NCBI RefSeq assembly: GCF_003970865.1
Contig: NZ_RXLZ01000019.1
Location: 1-64,000 of the forward strand
DNA: 64,000 nt
Direction of reading: 5' to 3'
Source of the DNA: Stenotrophomonas maltophilia
GTDB lineage: Bacteria; Pseudomonadota; Gammaproteobacteria; Xanthomonadales; Xanthomonadaceae
The notes under the pieces were generated by a model. The model saw nothing but the letters and a program-made list of their open reading frames with translations, was not told where the DNA came from and ran no database searches. Position 1 is the first letter of the stretch, and every line of letters starts with the position of its first letter. Positions 38,127 to 46,817 of the stretch are shown here, piece by piece. The position numbers and the translations under genes were made by a program.

Positions 38127-38447
38127 GTGAGTGACGGGTTCGTAGCGCTGTACATCTTCATGCTGGCGGCCATTGCCGGCCACGTGATCATTTCGCGGGT
38201 GCCGGTGATCCTGCATACCCCGCTCATGTCGGGTTCCAACTTCATCCACGGCATCGTGCTGATCGGCGCGATGGTGGTGCTGGGGCACGCGCAGACACCG
38301 CTGGAAAAAGCCCTGGGCTTCCTCGCCGTGGTGCTCGGTGCCGGCAACGCCGCCGGTGGCTACGTGGTCACCGCGCGCATGCTGGAAATGTTCAAGCCGA
38401 GCGCGCCCAAGGGCGGCAAGGACGAGCCGAAGGAGCCGCAGGCTTGA
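38127..38447 (+). CDS. pntAB: NAD(P) transhydrogenase subunit alpha part 2 (PntAB)
   Basis: A 106-residue membrane protein with three or four hydrophobic helices, the N-terminal part of proton channel domain II. It starts at GTG 38127, eight bases after AGGAG; the TTG at 38121 is too close to that site. VPVILHTPLMSGSNFIHGIV is the conserved PntAB stretch. The stop overlaps the TTG start of pntB. Confidence 0.92.
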   Translation: MSDGFVALYIFMLAAIAGHVIISRVPVILHTPLMSGSNFIHGIVLIGAMVVLGHAQTPLEKALGFLAVVLGAGNAAGGYVVTARMLEMFKPSAPKGGKDEPKEPQA

Positions 38448-39904
38448 ACATCAGCACCGTCGAACTGCTCGATTGGCTGGTCAAGGCCAGCTACCTCGTC
38501 GCCGCCACGCTGTTCCTGCTGGGCCTGCAGCGCATGGCCTCGCCGCTGACCGCGCGCAGCGGCATCCGCTGGGCCGGGCTGGGCATGCTGCTGGCCACGG
38601 TGGCGACCTTCTTCCTTCCCGAACTGCACAACGTGCCGCTGATCCTGGTGGCGCTGCTGCTGGGCGCGGGCCTGGCCTGGTGGTCGGCCGGCAAGGTTGC
38701 CATCACCGACATGCCGCAGATGGTGGCGCTGTACAACGGCATGGGCGGTGGCTCGGCGGCGGCCATCGGCGCGGTGGAACTGCTGCGCTACGCCTTCCTT
38801 GCCAATCGCGATACCAGCCACTGGAGTGCGCAGGCGCTGGCCGACCTGGCCGCGCGCCAGCCGTCGGGCATGGTGCTGCTGCTGGCGGTGGTCGGCGCGG
38901 CGATCGGTGCGGTGTCGCTGTCCGGTTCAGTGATCGCCTGGGCCAAGCTGGATGGGCGCCTGGACAAGCGCGTGACCTGGCCCGGCCAGCAGGTGATGAA
39001 CCTGCTGGTGGCACTGGCGGTGGTGGTGCTGGCGATCATCGCGGCCAGCACGCTCAACACCTGGGCGATCGTCGCCTTCTTCGTGCTGGCACTGGCACTG
39101 GGCGTGCTGATGACGTTGCCGATCGGTGGTGCCGACATGCCGGTGGTGATCTCGCTGTACAACGCCTTCACCGGCCTGGCAGTGTCGTTCGAAGGTTACG
39201 TGCTGGGCAACGAAGCATTGATCATCGCCGGCATGATGGTCGGCGCGGCGGGCATCCTGCTGACCCGGCTGATGGCCAAGGCGATGAACCGGCCGATCCG
39301 CAACGTGTTGTTCTCCAACTTCGGCGGCGGCGCTGGCGGGGAAGCGCAGGCGATCACCGGCGCGCAGAAGCCGATTGAAGCGTCGGACGTCGCGGCGATG
39401 ATGGCCTACGCCGAACGCGTGGTGATCGTGCCGGGATACGGCATGGCCGTGGCGCAGGCCCAGCACAAGATCTGGGAGCTGGCGCAGCGGCTGGGCCAGC
39501 GCGGGGTGAAGGTGAAGTTCGCGATCCACCCGGTGGCCGGGCGCATGCCTGGGCACATGAACGTGCTGCTGGCCGAAGCGGGTGTGCCCTACGATCTGAT
39601 CGCCGACATGGACGACATCAACCCGGAGTTCGCCAACACCGACGTGGTGCTGGTGATCGGTGCCAACGACGTGGTCAATCCGGTGGCACGCACCGACCCG
39701 GCCAGCCCGATCTACGGCATGCCGGTGCTGGACGTGGTCAACGCCCGCAACGTGGTGGTGATCAAGCGCGGCAAGGGCACCGGTTTTGCCGGCATCGAGA
39801 ATGCGCTGTTCTATGCCGACAACACCCGCATGCTGTACGGCGATGGTGCGGAAGCGGCAGCCTCGCTGGTGAGCGAACTGAAGGCGCTCGACGGCGGGCA
39901 TTGA
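38444..39904 (+). CDS. pntB: NAD(P) transhydrogenase subunit beta (PntB)
   Basis: A 486-residue subunit: N-terminal membrane domain II (about nine helices, to residue ~280) and C-terminal NADP(H)-binding domain III with VIVPGYGMAVAQAQHKIWEL, GRMPGHMNVLLAEAGVPYD and DVVLVIGANDVVNPVA. It interconverts NADH and NADPH coupled to the proton gradient. The start is TTG at 38444 overlapping the pntAB stop, so its translation is coupled. Confidence 0.94.
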   Translation: MNISTVELLDWLVKASYLVAATLFLLGLQRMASPLTARSGIRWAGLGMLLATVATFFLPELHNVPLILVALLLGAGLAWWSAGKVAITDMPQMVALYNGMGGGSAAAIGAVELLRYAFLANRDTSHWSAQALADLAARQPSGMVLLLAVVGAAIGAVSLSGSVIAWAKLDGRLDKRVTWPGQQVMNLLVALAVVVLAIIAASTLNTWAIVAFFVLALALGVLMTLPIGGADMPVVISLYNAFTGLAVSFEGYVLGNEALIIAGMMVGAAGILLTRLMAKAMNRPIRNVLFSNFGGGAGGEAQAITGAQKPIEASDVAAMMAYAERVVIVPGYGMAVAQAQHKIWELAQRLGQRGVKVKFAIHPVAGRMPGHMNVLLAEAGVPYDLIADMDDINPEFANTDVVLVIGANDVVNPVARTDPASPIYGMPVLDVVNARNVVVIKRGKGTGFAGIENALFYADNTRMLYGDGAEAAASLVSELKALDGGH

Positions 39905-39913
39905 GCGGCGGCT

Positions 39914-40135
39914 GCATCGGGCAGGTGCGGACCTTGGTCCGCACGCTCCTGCCGGCCAGCGGCCGGCACTACCTGCATCCACGCGTGGTGGTTGCATCGG
40001 GTAGGTGCGGACCTTGGTCCGCACGCTTCTGCCGGCCAGCGGCCGGCACTACCACCATCCACGCGTGGTGGTTGCATCGGGTAGGTGCGGACCTTGGTCC
40101 GCACGCTCTTGCCGGCCAGCGGCCGGCACTACCTG
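39914..40135. repeat. 80-bp tandem repeat of SMAG palindromes, 2.75 copies
   Basis: Exact 80-bp period: copies begin at GCATCGG 39914, 39994 and 40074, the last truncated after ~60 bp. Each unit carries a GTAGGTGCGGACC/GGTCCGCAC palindrome, a TGCCGGCC/GGCCGGCA palindrome ending CTAC, and an ATCCACGCGTGGT palindrome. Copies 1 and 2 differ at only a few bases, so the duplication is recent. It lies between convergent pntB and the next gene. Confidence 0.93.
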
Positions 40136-40143
40136 CCGGTGGG

Positions 40144-40563
40144 TCAGCGCGCCAGCCAGGCGCCCACGGCTACGCCCAGGGCCAGCCACAGCCATTCCAT
40201 TGCGCCATTGGCGAGGGTGATCAGGGTCCAGGCCAGGTGCGGGCCCATCCGCATCGTGGCGTCCCACAGGTCCAGCCCGATCGAGCCGCCCATCCAGGCG
40301 CTGGCGATGGCCCAGTTGGCCACGGCCGCCACCAGCAGGGTGCCCAGTACGACCAGGGCAATGCGCAGCCGGCCCGGGCCCAGCGTACCCATGCGCAGCA
40401 TGAACACCAGTTCCAGAGCGGTCAGTACCGCCATCCAGCCGACCTGCCGGCCGGTCATCAGCGCCAGCATCATCCAGGCAAGGGGAGCAACAACCAGACC
40501 CAGCATCAGCATGATGGGCCAGAGCCAGGTCACGGTCCTGGCACGCACGGCATTGGAGGACAT
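40144..40563 (-). CDS. Hypothetical inner-membrane protein
   Basis: A 139-residue protein with four hydrophobic segments (WLWPIMLMLGLVVAPLAWMML, AVLTALELVFML, IALVVLGTLLVAAVANWAI, AMEWLWLALGVAVGAWLA). No motif is recognised. ATG 40563 (MSSNAVRARTV) is chosen; it is divergent from sufT. The short length and four-helix layout are all that can be said. Confidence 0.7.
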   Translation of the reverse strand: MSSNAVRARTVTWLWPIMLMLGLVVAPLAWMMLALMTGRQVGWMAVLTALELVFMLRMGTLGPGRLRIALVVLGTLLVAAVANWAIASAWMGGSIGLDLWDATMRMGPHLAWTLITLANGAMEWLWLALGVAVGAWLAR

Positions 40564-40685
40564 TGAAGCTCCCTGAAGATCACCCACAGGATACTGTGGT
40601 TTGCCGCAGTGCACCGGCGGCCGCAGGGCGGCTGGGCTAGAATGCCGTCTTGCGTGGCCCCGGCCACGGCCCCATATCGGTCCCC

Positions 40686-41237
40686 ATGTATTCCCGTAGC
40701 AGCGAACCTGTCCACTTCGAACGCGATTGCGAGGCCGTGATGGTCCCGCAGGGCGACACCGTGACCCTGCCCGCCGGCAGCTATGGGTACATCACCCAGG
40801 CGCTGGGCGGCAGTTATTCGGTGTTTGTCGAGGGCAACCTGTTCCGCATCGCCGGCAAGGACGGCGACGCCATCGGCAAGGAGGCGCCGGCACCGCTGGA
40901 GCTGCCGGCCGACGCCACCGATGAACAGGTGGAACAGCTGGTATGGCAGCAGCTGCGCACCTGCTTCGATCCGGAAATTCCGGTGAACATCGTCGAACTG
41001 GGCCTGGTCTACGAAGTCGAGATCAAGCACCTGGACGAAGGCAAGCGCGAGATCGACGTGAAGATGACCCTGACCGCACCGGGTTGCGGCATGGGCGACA
41101 TTCTGGTCGACGACGTGCGCAGCAAGCTCGAAATGATCCCGACGGTGGCCGAGGCCGACGTCGACCTGGTGTTCGACCCGCCGTGGAACCAGCACATGAT
41201 GTCCGAGGCGGCCCGGCTCGAGACCGGCATGCTTTGA
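40686..41237 (+). CDS. sufT: Putative Fe-S cluster assembly protein SufT
   Basis: A 183-residue protein with an N-terminal beta domain (DTVTLPAGSYGYITQALGGSY) and a C-terminal MIP18/DUF59 domain: TCFDPEIPVNIVELGLVYEVE and TLTAPGCGMGDILVDDV, whose cysteine (PGCGM) is the family-conserved one. SufT acts in Fe-S maturation under high demand. The suf operon is not in the window. ATG 40686 (MYSRSSEPVHFERD). Confidence 0.9.
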   Translation: MYSRSSEPVHFERDCEAVMVPQGDTVTLPAGSYGYITQALGGSYSVFVEGNLFRIAGKDGDAIGKEAPAPLELPADATDEQVEQLVWQQLRTCFDPEIPVNIVELGLVYEVEIKHLDEGKREIDVKMTLTAPGCGMGDILVDDVRSKLEMIPTVAEADVDLVFDPPWNQHMMSEAARLETGML

Positions 41238-41296
41238 CCCACGGCCCGCAGTGACGCGGGCCCGGCATTACCCGCAACCAGAACAGGAAATCTCCG

Positions 41297-42391
41297 GTGT
41301 CCCAGTCCATTCCCAGCTTCGCCGTCACCCGTTCGGACCACCCGCGCAGCGCTGAAGAGCGCGCCCAGATCCTGGAGAAGCCGGGCTTCGGCCTGCACTT
41401 CACCGACCACATGGTGGAAGTGCGCTGGGACAAGGACACCGGCTGGCACAACGCCAACGTGCGCGCCTACGGCCCGCTGCAGCTGGACCCGGCTGCAGCC
41501 GTGCTGCATTACGGCCAGGAAATCTTCGAAGGCATCAAAGCCTACCGCCATGCCGACGGTTCGATCTGGACCTTCCGCCCGGATGCCAACGGCCGTCGCC
41601 TGCAGCGTTCGGCGCAGCGCCTGGCGCTGCCGGAACTGCCGGTGGAGATCTTCGTTGAATCGCTGAAGCAGCTGATCGCCGTCGACAGCGACTGGGTGCC
41701 GTCGGCCGATGAGTCGAGCCTGTACTTCCGTCCGTTCATGATCGGCGACGAAGCCTTCCTCGGCGTGCGCGGCGCGCACAAGGCCGGCTACTACGTCATC
41801 GCCAGCCCGGCTGGCCCGTACTTCGCCAAGGGCGTCGCCCCGGTGTCGATCTGGCTGTCCACCGAATACGCGCGTGCAGCCAAGGGCGGCACCGGCGCCG
41901 CCAAGTGCGGCGGCAACTACGCTGCTTCGCTGCTGCCGCAGCAGAAGGCGCAGGCGCAGGGCTGCTCGCAGGTGCTGTTCCTCGACCCGGTCGAAGGCAA
42001 GTACCTGGAAGAACTGGGTGGCATGAACGTGTTCCTGGTCTACAAGGACGGCACGCTGGTCACCCCGCAGCTCTCGGGCAGCATCCTCGAGGGCATCACC
42101 CGCGAGAGCATCCTGCAGCTGGCCCGCGACCGCGGCATGAAGGTCGAAGAGCGCAAGGTCAGCATCGACGAGTGGAAGGACGGCGTTGCCTCCGGCGAGA
42201 TCGCCGAAGTGTTCGCCTGCGGCACCGCGGCGGTGGTCACCCCGATCGGCCAGCTGAAGGGCGAGGGCTTCTCGGTGGGCGACATCAACGCCCCGGCCGG
42301 CGAAGTGACCATGTCGCTGCGCAAGGAGCTGACCGACATCCAGTACGGCCGCCTGCCGGACCGCCACAACTGGCTGGTCAAGCTGGGCTGA
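41297..42391 (+). CDS. ilvE: Branched-chain-amino-acid aminotransferase
   Basis: PLP enzyme (fold type IV) that performs the last step of Leu, Ile and Val synthesis. The 364-residue product is the longer eukaryote-like/BCAT class. HYGQEIFEGIKAYRHADG, GGTGAAKCGGNYAASLLPQ (catalytic Lys within), and FACGTAAVVTPIG are diagnostic. It starts at GTG 41297 with AGGAAA six bases upstream. Followed by a terminator at 42440. Confidence 0.96.
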   Translation: MSQSIPSFAVTRSDHPRSAEERAQILEKPGFGLHFTDHMVEVRWDKDTGWHNANVRAYGPLQLDPAAAVLHYGQEIFEGIKAYRHADGSIWTFRPDANGRRLQRSAQRLALPELPVEIFVESLKQLIAVDSDWVPSADESSLYFRPFMIGDEAFLGVRGAHKAGYYVIASPAGPYFAKGVAPVSIWLSTEYARAAKGGTGAAKCGGNYAASLLPQQKAQAQGCSQVLFLDPVEGKYLEELGGMNVFLVYKDGTLVTPQLSGSILEGITRESILQLARDRGMKVEERKVSIDEWKDGVASGEIAEVFACGTAAVVTPIGQLKGEGFSVGDINAPAGEVTMSLRKELTDIQYGRLPDRHNWLVKLG

Positions 42392-42407
42392 TCGCCCACG
42401 CCGAACG

Positions 42408-42432
42408 GTAGCGTCGAGCCATGCTCGACTGC
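42408..42432. repeat. SMAG unit
   Basis: GTAG followed by the palindrome CGTCGAGC/GCTCGACTG, just after ilvE. Confidence 0.75.
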
Positions 42433-42439
42433 GCTTCTG

Positions 42440-42466
42440 GAAAGCCCGTCCCAGTGACGGGCTTTC
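42440..42466 (+). terminator. Rho-independent terminator after ilvE
   Basis: AAAGCCCGTC and GACGGGCTTT form a perfect ten-base-pair stem with a six- to seven-base loop. The A-rich left and TTTC right sides suit either direction. Confidence 0.85.
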
Positions 42467-42565
42467 TGCGTTATGGGCCCGCCCGCCAGACCGTAGCCGG
42501 CGACTGCTTGACGCAAATAGGTTTGCAGTGCAAACTAAATTCAAGCGACCCCGATGGAGCGTGTC

Positions 42566-43222
42566 ATGCAGCAGCCGTCCGTCATTGATCCTTCCACGCG
42601 CCTGCAGGCGCTGACCCGTGAATACTCGCGGTACTCGCGAAGTGACGGGGGCCTGTCGGCGATGGCAGGCGGCATCGCCTGCCTGGCCTCGTTCCTTGCC
42701 GGCGCCCTGTTGCCGACCACCCTGGCGCTGCGCATCGTGCTGATTGCCGTGCCGGTGCTGTGGATCGTCGGCAAGCAATGGCTGGCACGCCGCTACTACC
42801 AGCGGCTGGGCCAGGTCGAGGAGCAGGTCACGCCGGCCGAACGCAATTTCCAGCGCTTCTTCATCGCCTTCACCGCGCTGGTAAGCGTGCTGGTGATCGG
42901 CAGCGTGCTGACCCGGCTGGTGCCGATGGGCGAGTTGCCCTGGGATCTGCGCGCCGTCGGCTATCTGGTCGTGGTGGCACTGTTGCCCTGGGTGGTGTGG
43001 CGCTGGCTGCGTACGCCGCTGGAGTTCATCGTGGGCGTGTTCCTGCTGTGCCAGGCCGCGCTGGCCTTCACCGGGCAGGCGTATGGCTTCGGCGCGAGCA
43101 CCGCTGTGTTCCCGTTGGCATCCATCGCACTGATCGTGGTCGGCTGGCGTGACCATCAGCGCTTCCAGCGGCTGCAGGTGGAGATGCGCGCGTTCATGGC
43201 GGCGCGGACGAACCTCGAATGA
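42566..43222 (+). CDS. Hypothetical inner-membrane protein
   Basis: A 218-residue protein with about six hydrophobic segments (LASFLAGALLP, LRIVLIAVPVLWIVG, FIAFTALVSVLVIGSVL, VGYLVVVALLPWVVW, FIVGVFLLCQAALAF, SIALIVVGW). ATG 42566 has GGAG six bases upstream; ATG 42554 is an alternative. It overlaps the next regulator gene by four bases and forms an operon with it and the M23 peptidase. No function assignable. Confidence 0.75.
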   Translation: MQQPSVIDPSTRLQALTREYSRYSRSDGGLSAMAGGIACLASFLAGALLPTTLALRIVLIAVPVLWIVGKQWLARRYYQRLGQVEEQVTPAERNFQRFFIAFTALVSVLVIGSVLTRLVPMGELPWDLRAVGYLVVVALLPWVVWRWLRTPLEFIVGVFLLCQAALAFTGQAYGFGASTAVFPLASIALIVVGWRDHQRFQRLQVEMRAFMAARTNLE

Positions 43223-43554
43223 CCCAGCTGCCTGATTCCAGAGCGTTGCTCCAGCTCGACCGCTTGATCCACGAGCCGGCACGCCTGCTGATCCTGTCGA
43301 TCCTGGCAGGTGCTGAATCCGCCGAGTTCGGATTTGTCGAGCATCTCAGCGGGTTGAGCAAGGGCAATCTCTCCAGCCATCTGAGCAAGCTTGAAGCGGC
43401 AGGGCTGGTTGCCATCGACAAGTCGTTCCGCGGCAAGCGCCCCCTGACCACCCTGCAGTTGACGCCGATGGGCCGCACTGCCCTGGCCGAGTACCGCACG
43501 CAGCTGGCGGCGATCGTTGCCGGCATTCCCGATCCGGATCGAAAGGACTCCTGA
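43219..43554 (+). CDS. Winged-helix transcriptional regulator
   Basis: A 111-residue DNA-binding protein of the MarR/ArsR-like winged-helix group (HTH_34 type). LIHEPARLLILSILAGAE opens the fold, LSGLSKGNLSSHLSKLEAAG is the recognition helix, and KRPLTTLQLTPMGRTAL is the wing. It has no cysteines for metal sensing. It lies between the membrane protein and the M23 peptidase genes in one operon, which it may regulate. Confidence 0.85.
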   Translation: MTQLPDSRALLQLDRLIHEPARLLILSILAGAESAEFGFVEHLSGLSKGNLSSHLSKLEAAGLVAIDKSFRGKRPLTTLQLTPMGRTALAEYRTQLAAIVAGIPDPDRKDS

Positions 43555-43555
43555 C

Positions 43556-44578
43556 ATGACAATGCTCCTGCGCCTGTTTGCAGTTCTGGTTGTTTCCTTC
43601 TCTGCCCTCACCGGCGTGGCCGCGGCCGCAGATCCGCGCCAACAGGGAGCCACGCTGACCACGCAGTTCTACGAAGGGCACATCGACGCCCTGTGGGAAC
43701 GGATGACCCCGCAGATGCAGGCCGGGCTGCAGTCCCCGCAGAGCCTGGTGGCGCTGCGCGAGCAGGTGCTGGCGGGCTGGGGCGCAGAAACCGAGCTGGT
43801 CAGTGAGAAGGTCGAGAAGGTTGATGGATTCGACACCTATCTGCGGCAGGCGCGCTTCGCCAGGAGCCCGGCCATCATCCAGGTGCTGTGGGCCATCGAT
43901 GCCGACGGGCGGATCGGCGGCTTCTACATCCGCCCGCTACAGACCACGCCGCCGCAGGCCGCGGCGAGCGGGTTCCTCGACTACCAGACCCGCACACGGC
44001 TGCAACTCCCGTTCGACGATGAGTACTTCGTGTTCTGGGGTGGGCGTACTGTCGAACAGAACTACCATGCAGCCCATGCCGGCCAGCGCTTCGCGCTGGA
44101 TCTGCTGGTGGTCCGCGATGGCCGCTCGCACCGTGGCGATGGGCTGCGCAACGATGACTACTACTGCTTCGGTCGCCCGATCCTCGCGCCGGCCGACGGC
44201 ACGGTGGTGGAGGTGATCGAGGGGGTCGCCGACAACGTGCCTGGCCAGATGAACGCCGCCCAGCTCACCGGCAACCGCGTCATCCTCGACCACGGCAATG
44301 AGGAATATTCGGTGCTGGCGCACCTGCGTCAGGGCAGTGTGCGCGTCGCGCAGGGACAGGTTGTGCGCAGCGGCGCGCACCTCGGTGACTGTGGCAACAG
44401 CGGCAACTCCTCCGAACCGCACCTGCACTACCAGCTGCAGGCCGGGCCCGTGTTCGGTGTCGGCGAAGCGTTGCCGGCACAGTTCTCCGGCTACGTGGCC
44501 GATGGCCAGCCGGTTGCACGCGGCGAGCCGGTCAAAGGGCAGCGCATCCGGCCAGCGAGCGTTCCGCAGGCAAAGTAG
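43556..44578 (+). CDS. Exported M23-family metallopeptidase
   Basis: A 340-residue precursor with a signal peptide (MTMLLRLFAVLVVSFSALTGVAAA). An NTF2-like N-terminal domain (FYEGHIDALWERMTPQMQ...) is followed by a LytM/peptidase M23 domain: NYHAAHAGQRFALDLL with HxxxD-like ligands and EPHLHYQL for the HxH. DGTVVEVIEG and LAHLRQGSVRVAQGQVV are typical. It likely cleaves peptidoglycan cross-links or regulates amidases. GAAAGGA lies ahead of ATG 43556. Confidence 0.85.
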   Translation: MTMLLRLFAVLVVSFSALTGVAAAADPRQQGATLTTQFYEGHIDALWERMTPQMQAGLQSPQSLVALREQVLAGWGAETELVSEKVEKVDGFDTYLRQARFARSPAIIQVLWAIDADGRIGGFYIRPLQTTPPQAAASGFLDYQTRTRLQLPFDDEYFVFWGGRTVEQNYHAAHAGQRFALDLLVVRDGRSHRGDGLRNDDYYCFGRPILAPADGTVVEVIEGVADNVPGQMNAAQLTGNRVILDHGNEEYSVLAHLRQGSVRVAQGQVVRSGAHLGDCGNSGNSSEPHLHYQLQAGPVFGVGEALPAQFSGYVADGQPVARGEPVKGQRIRPASVPQAK

Positions 44579-44956
44579 TCAGCGCGTCCGACGCGACGGG
44601 CAGGCGCACCGCGGGCACGCTGCGCGGTCGTTGGGGTCAGCGGTGGACGCCGATGTCGGCAAAGTCATCGCAGGACACGTGATGACCCAGTCAGGTGCGT
44701 GCAGGGCACGAGAAAGTTCCTTCACCTTCACAAACCCTCGACCCGGGAAGTCTCAGAACGAACATTTCATCTTGCTGAAAAGACGCTGAAAATCTTGTGG
44801 TGTCCGGTTTTGGTCATTAGCGTCATCTGCACGGCGGATCGGAAGGGGGATCCGCTGGCTCGCCGGACTTCGAACCTCGCCAATGCAAGCCAGCCCAGGG
44901 TTCGGGCCGGTGCTTCTGCCGATTCCGGCATTCACACCACAAGAAAGGGAAATACG
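44579..44956. other. Intergenic region upstream of the subtilase
   Basis: 378 bp between the M23 gene and the protease. It must hold the protease promoter; a lower-GC stretch around 44755-44830 with TTGCTGAAAAGACGCTGAAA is the best candidate, but no clean -35/-10 pair stands out. AAGAAAGGGA before 44957 is the ribosome-binding site. No gene, hairpin or repeat was recognised. Confidence 0.4.
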
Positions 44957-46696
44957 ATGTCCCAGGTAACGCAACCGCGTGTGCGTCGAGTGTGGGTGGT
45001 CCTTGGTGCGTCCGTTCTGTCATCGCTGCTGCTGGCCACGCCTGCGCTGGCCGGTGATGTCCAGCTCAGCGGCCTGCAGTCCGCGCAGACCCACCAGCGT
45101 TTCATCGTGAAGTACCGCGACGGCAGCGCGCCGGTGGCCAACACCACCGCACTGGCCTCTTCACTGAAGAGTGCCGCCGCCGGCCTGGCCAGCAGCCAGG
45201 GCCGCGCGCTGGGCCTGCAGCAGGTCCGCAAGCTGGCCGTCGGACCGACCCTGGTCAAGACCGATCGTCCGCTCGACCAGGCCGAATCCGAGCAGCTGAT
45301 GCGCAAGCTGGCCGCCGACCCGAACGTGGAATACGTTGAAGTCGACCAGATCATGCGTGCCACGCTGACCCCGAACGACACCCGCTTCAGCGAGCAATGG
45401 GGCTTCGGCACCTCCAATGCCGGCATCAACATCCGACCGGCCTGGGACAAGGCCACCGGCACCGGTGTGGTCGTGGCGGTGATCGACACCGGCATCACCA
45501 ACCATGCCGACCTCAATGCCAACATCCTGCCGGGCTACGACTTCATCAGCGATGCGGCGATGGCGCGCGACGGCAACGGCCGCGACAACAACCCGAACGA
45601 TGAGGGCGACTGGTACGGCGACAACGAGTGCCAGGCGGGCTACCCGGGTTCGAACTCCAGCTGGCACGGTACCCACGTCGCCGGTACGGTGGCGGCGGTG
45701 ACCAACAACAGCACTGGCGTGGCAGGTACCGCCTTCAACGCCAAGGTCGTGCCGGTGCGCGTGCTCGGCAAGTGCGGCGGTTACACCTCCGACATCGCCG
45801 ACGCGATTGTGTGGGCTTCCGGCGGCAGCGTCAGCGGCGTGCCGGCCAATGCCAATCCGGCCGAGGTCATCAACCTTTCGCTGGGCGGCGGCGGCAGCTG
45901 CTCCAGCACGTACCAGAACGCGATCAATGGCGCTGTCGGCCGTGGCACCACCGTGGTGGTCGCCGCCGGCAACAGCAACACTAACGTGTCGTCGTCGGTG
46001 CCGGCCAACTGCCCGAACGTGATCGCAGTGGCGGCCACCACCTCGGCCGGTGCGCGTGCCAGCTTCTCCAACTATGGCAACGGCATCGATATCTCGGCAC
46101 CGGGCCAGGGCATCCTGTCCACCCTCAACAGCGGCACCACCACCCCGGGCAGCGCCAGCTATGCTTCGTACAACGGCACCTCGATGGCGGCACCGCACGT
46201 GGCCGGCGTGGTCGCGCTGATGCAATCCGTAGCCCCGAGCCCGCTGAGCCCGGCGCAGGTCGAAAGCATCATCAAGAGCACCGCACGTCCGCTGCCGGGC
46301 GCCTGCTCGGGTGGCTGCGGCGCCGGCATCATCGACGCCGACGCGGCGGTGGCTGCAGCGATCAACGGCGGCGGCCCGAACCCGGGTGGCAACGTGCTGC
46401 AGAACAACGTTCCGGTGACCGGCCTGGGCGCTGCCAGCGGCGCTTCGCTGAGTTACACCGTGAACGTCCCGGCCGGCAGCACCCAGCTGCGCGTGGCGAT
46501 CAGTGGCGGCAGCGGTGACGCCGACCTGTACCTGCGTCAGGGCAGTGCCCCGACCGACACGGTGTACACCTGCCGTCCGTACCTGAGCGGCAATGCTGAA
46601 ACCTGCACCGTCAACAGCCCCGCCGCCGGCACCTGGCATGTGCGGGTGAAGGCGTACAGCACCTTCTCGGGCCTGACCCTCAACGCCCAGTACTGA
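44957..46696 (+). CDS. Secreted subtilisin-like serine protease (StmPr1/StmPr2 type)
   Basis: A 579-residue extracellular protease precursor: signal peptide (to about ALAG, residue 33), inhibitor-I9-like propeptide (about 45-137), S8 catalytic domain with Asp177 (IDTGI), His237 (WHGTHVAG) and Ser409 (NGTSMAAPH), and a C-terminal pre-peptidase (PPC) domain (about 485-579). Layout and N-terminus resemble StmPr1, a major secreted protease of S. maltophilia active on host proteins; StmPr1 versus StmPr2 cannot be settled here. Type II secretion is expected. Followed by a strong terminator. Confidence 0.93.
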   Translation: MSQVTQPRVRRVWVVLGASVLSSLLLATPALAGDVQLSGLQSAQTHQRFIVKYRDGSAPVANTTALASSLKSAAAGLASSQGRALGLQQVRKLAVGPTLVKTDRPLDQAESEQLMRKLAADPNVEYVEVDQIMRATLTPNDTRFSEQWGFGTSNAGINIRPAWDKATGTGVVVAVIDTGITNHADLNANILPGYDFISDAAMARDGNGRDNNPNDEGDWYGDNECQAGYPGSNSSWHGTHVAGTVAAVTNNSTGVAGTAFNAKVVPVRVLGKCGGYTSDIADAIVWASGGSVSGVPANANPAEVINLSLGGGGSCSSTYQNAINGAVGRGTTVVVAAGNSNTNVSSSVPANCPNVIAVAATTSAGARASFSNYGNGIDISAPGQGILSTLNSGTTTPGSASYASYNGTSMAAPHVAGVVALMQSVAPSPLSPAQVESIIKSTARPLPGACSGGCGAGIIDADAAVAAAINGGGPNPGGNVLQNNVPVTGLGAASGASLSYTVNVPAGSTQLRVAISGGSGDADLYLRQGSAPTDTVYTCRPYLSGNAETCTVNSPAAGTWHVRVKAYSTFSGLTLNAQY

Positions 46697-46720
46697 GCCC
46701 AAGCCCCTCTCCATGGGCAC

Positions 46721-46746
46721 GCCCCGGCTCAGGCCGGGGCGTTTTT
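46721..46746 (+). terminator. Rho-independent terminator after the protease
   Basis: GCCCCGGC and GCCGGGGC form a stem around TCAG, followed by GTTTTT. Confidence 0.95.
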
Positions 46747-46753
46747 GCTTTGG

Positions 46754-46809
46754 GTAGGTGCCGACCTTGCAAGGGCAGCGCTCTGGTGGGTGCCGACCTT
46801 GGTCGGCAC
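46754..46809. repeat. SMAG units, GTGCCGACC type
   Basis: 46788-46809 is a palindrome GTGCCGACC/GGTCGGCAC, and 46754-46768 is a half copy starting GTAG. They sit between the protease terminator and the convergent asparaginase-like gene. Confidence 0.8.
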
Positions 46810-46817
46810 GCTGTTCC

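Noticed and set aside
35477-38447. Frameshift or disruption of a single pntA gene
   Set aside because: PntAA ends at the natural domain I boundary and PntAB starts with its own GTG and ribosome-binding site; the three-subunit form is well known, so this is gene order, not breakage.
39914-40135. CRISPR-like tandem repeat
   Set aside because: The 80-bp units are contiguous with no unique spacers and consist of SMAG palindromes; no cas genes are nearby.
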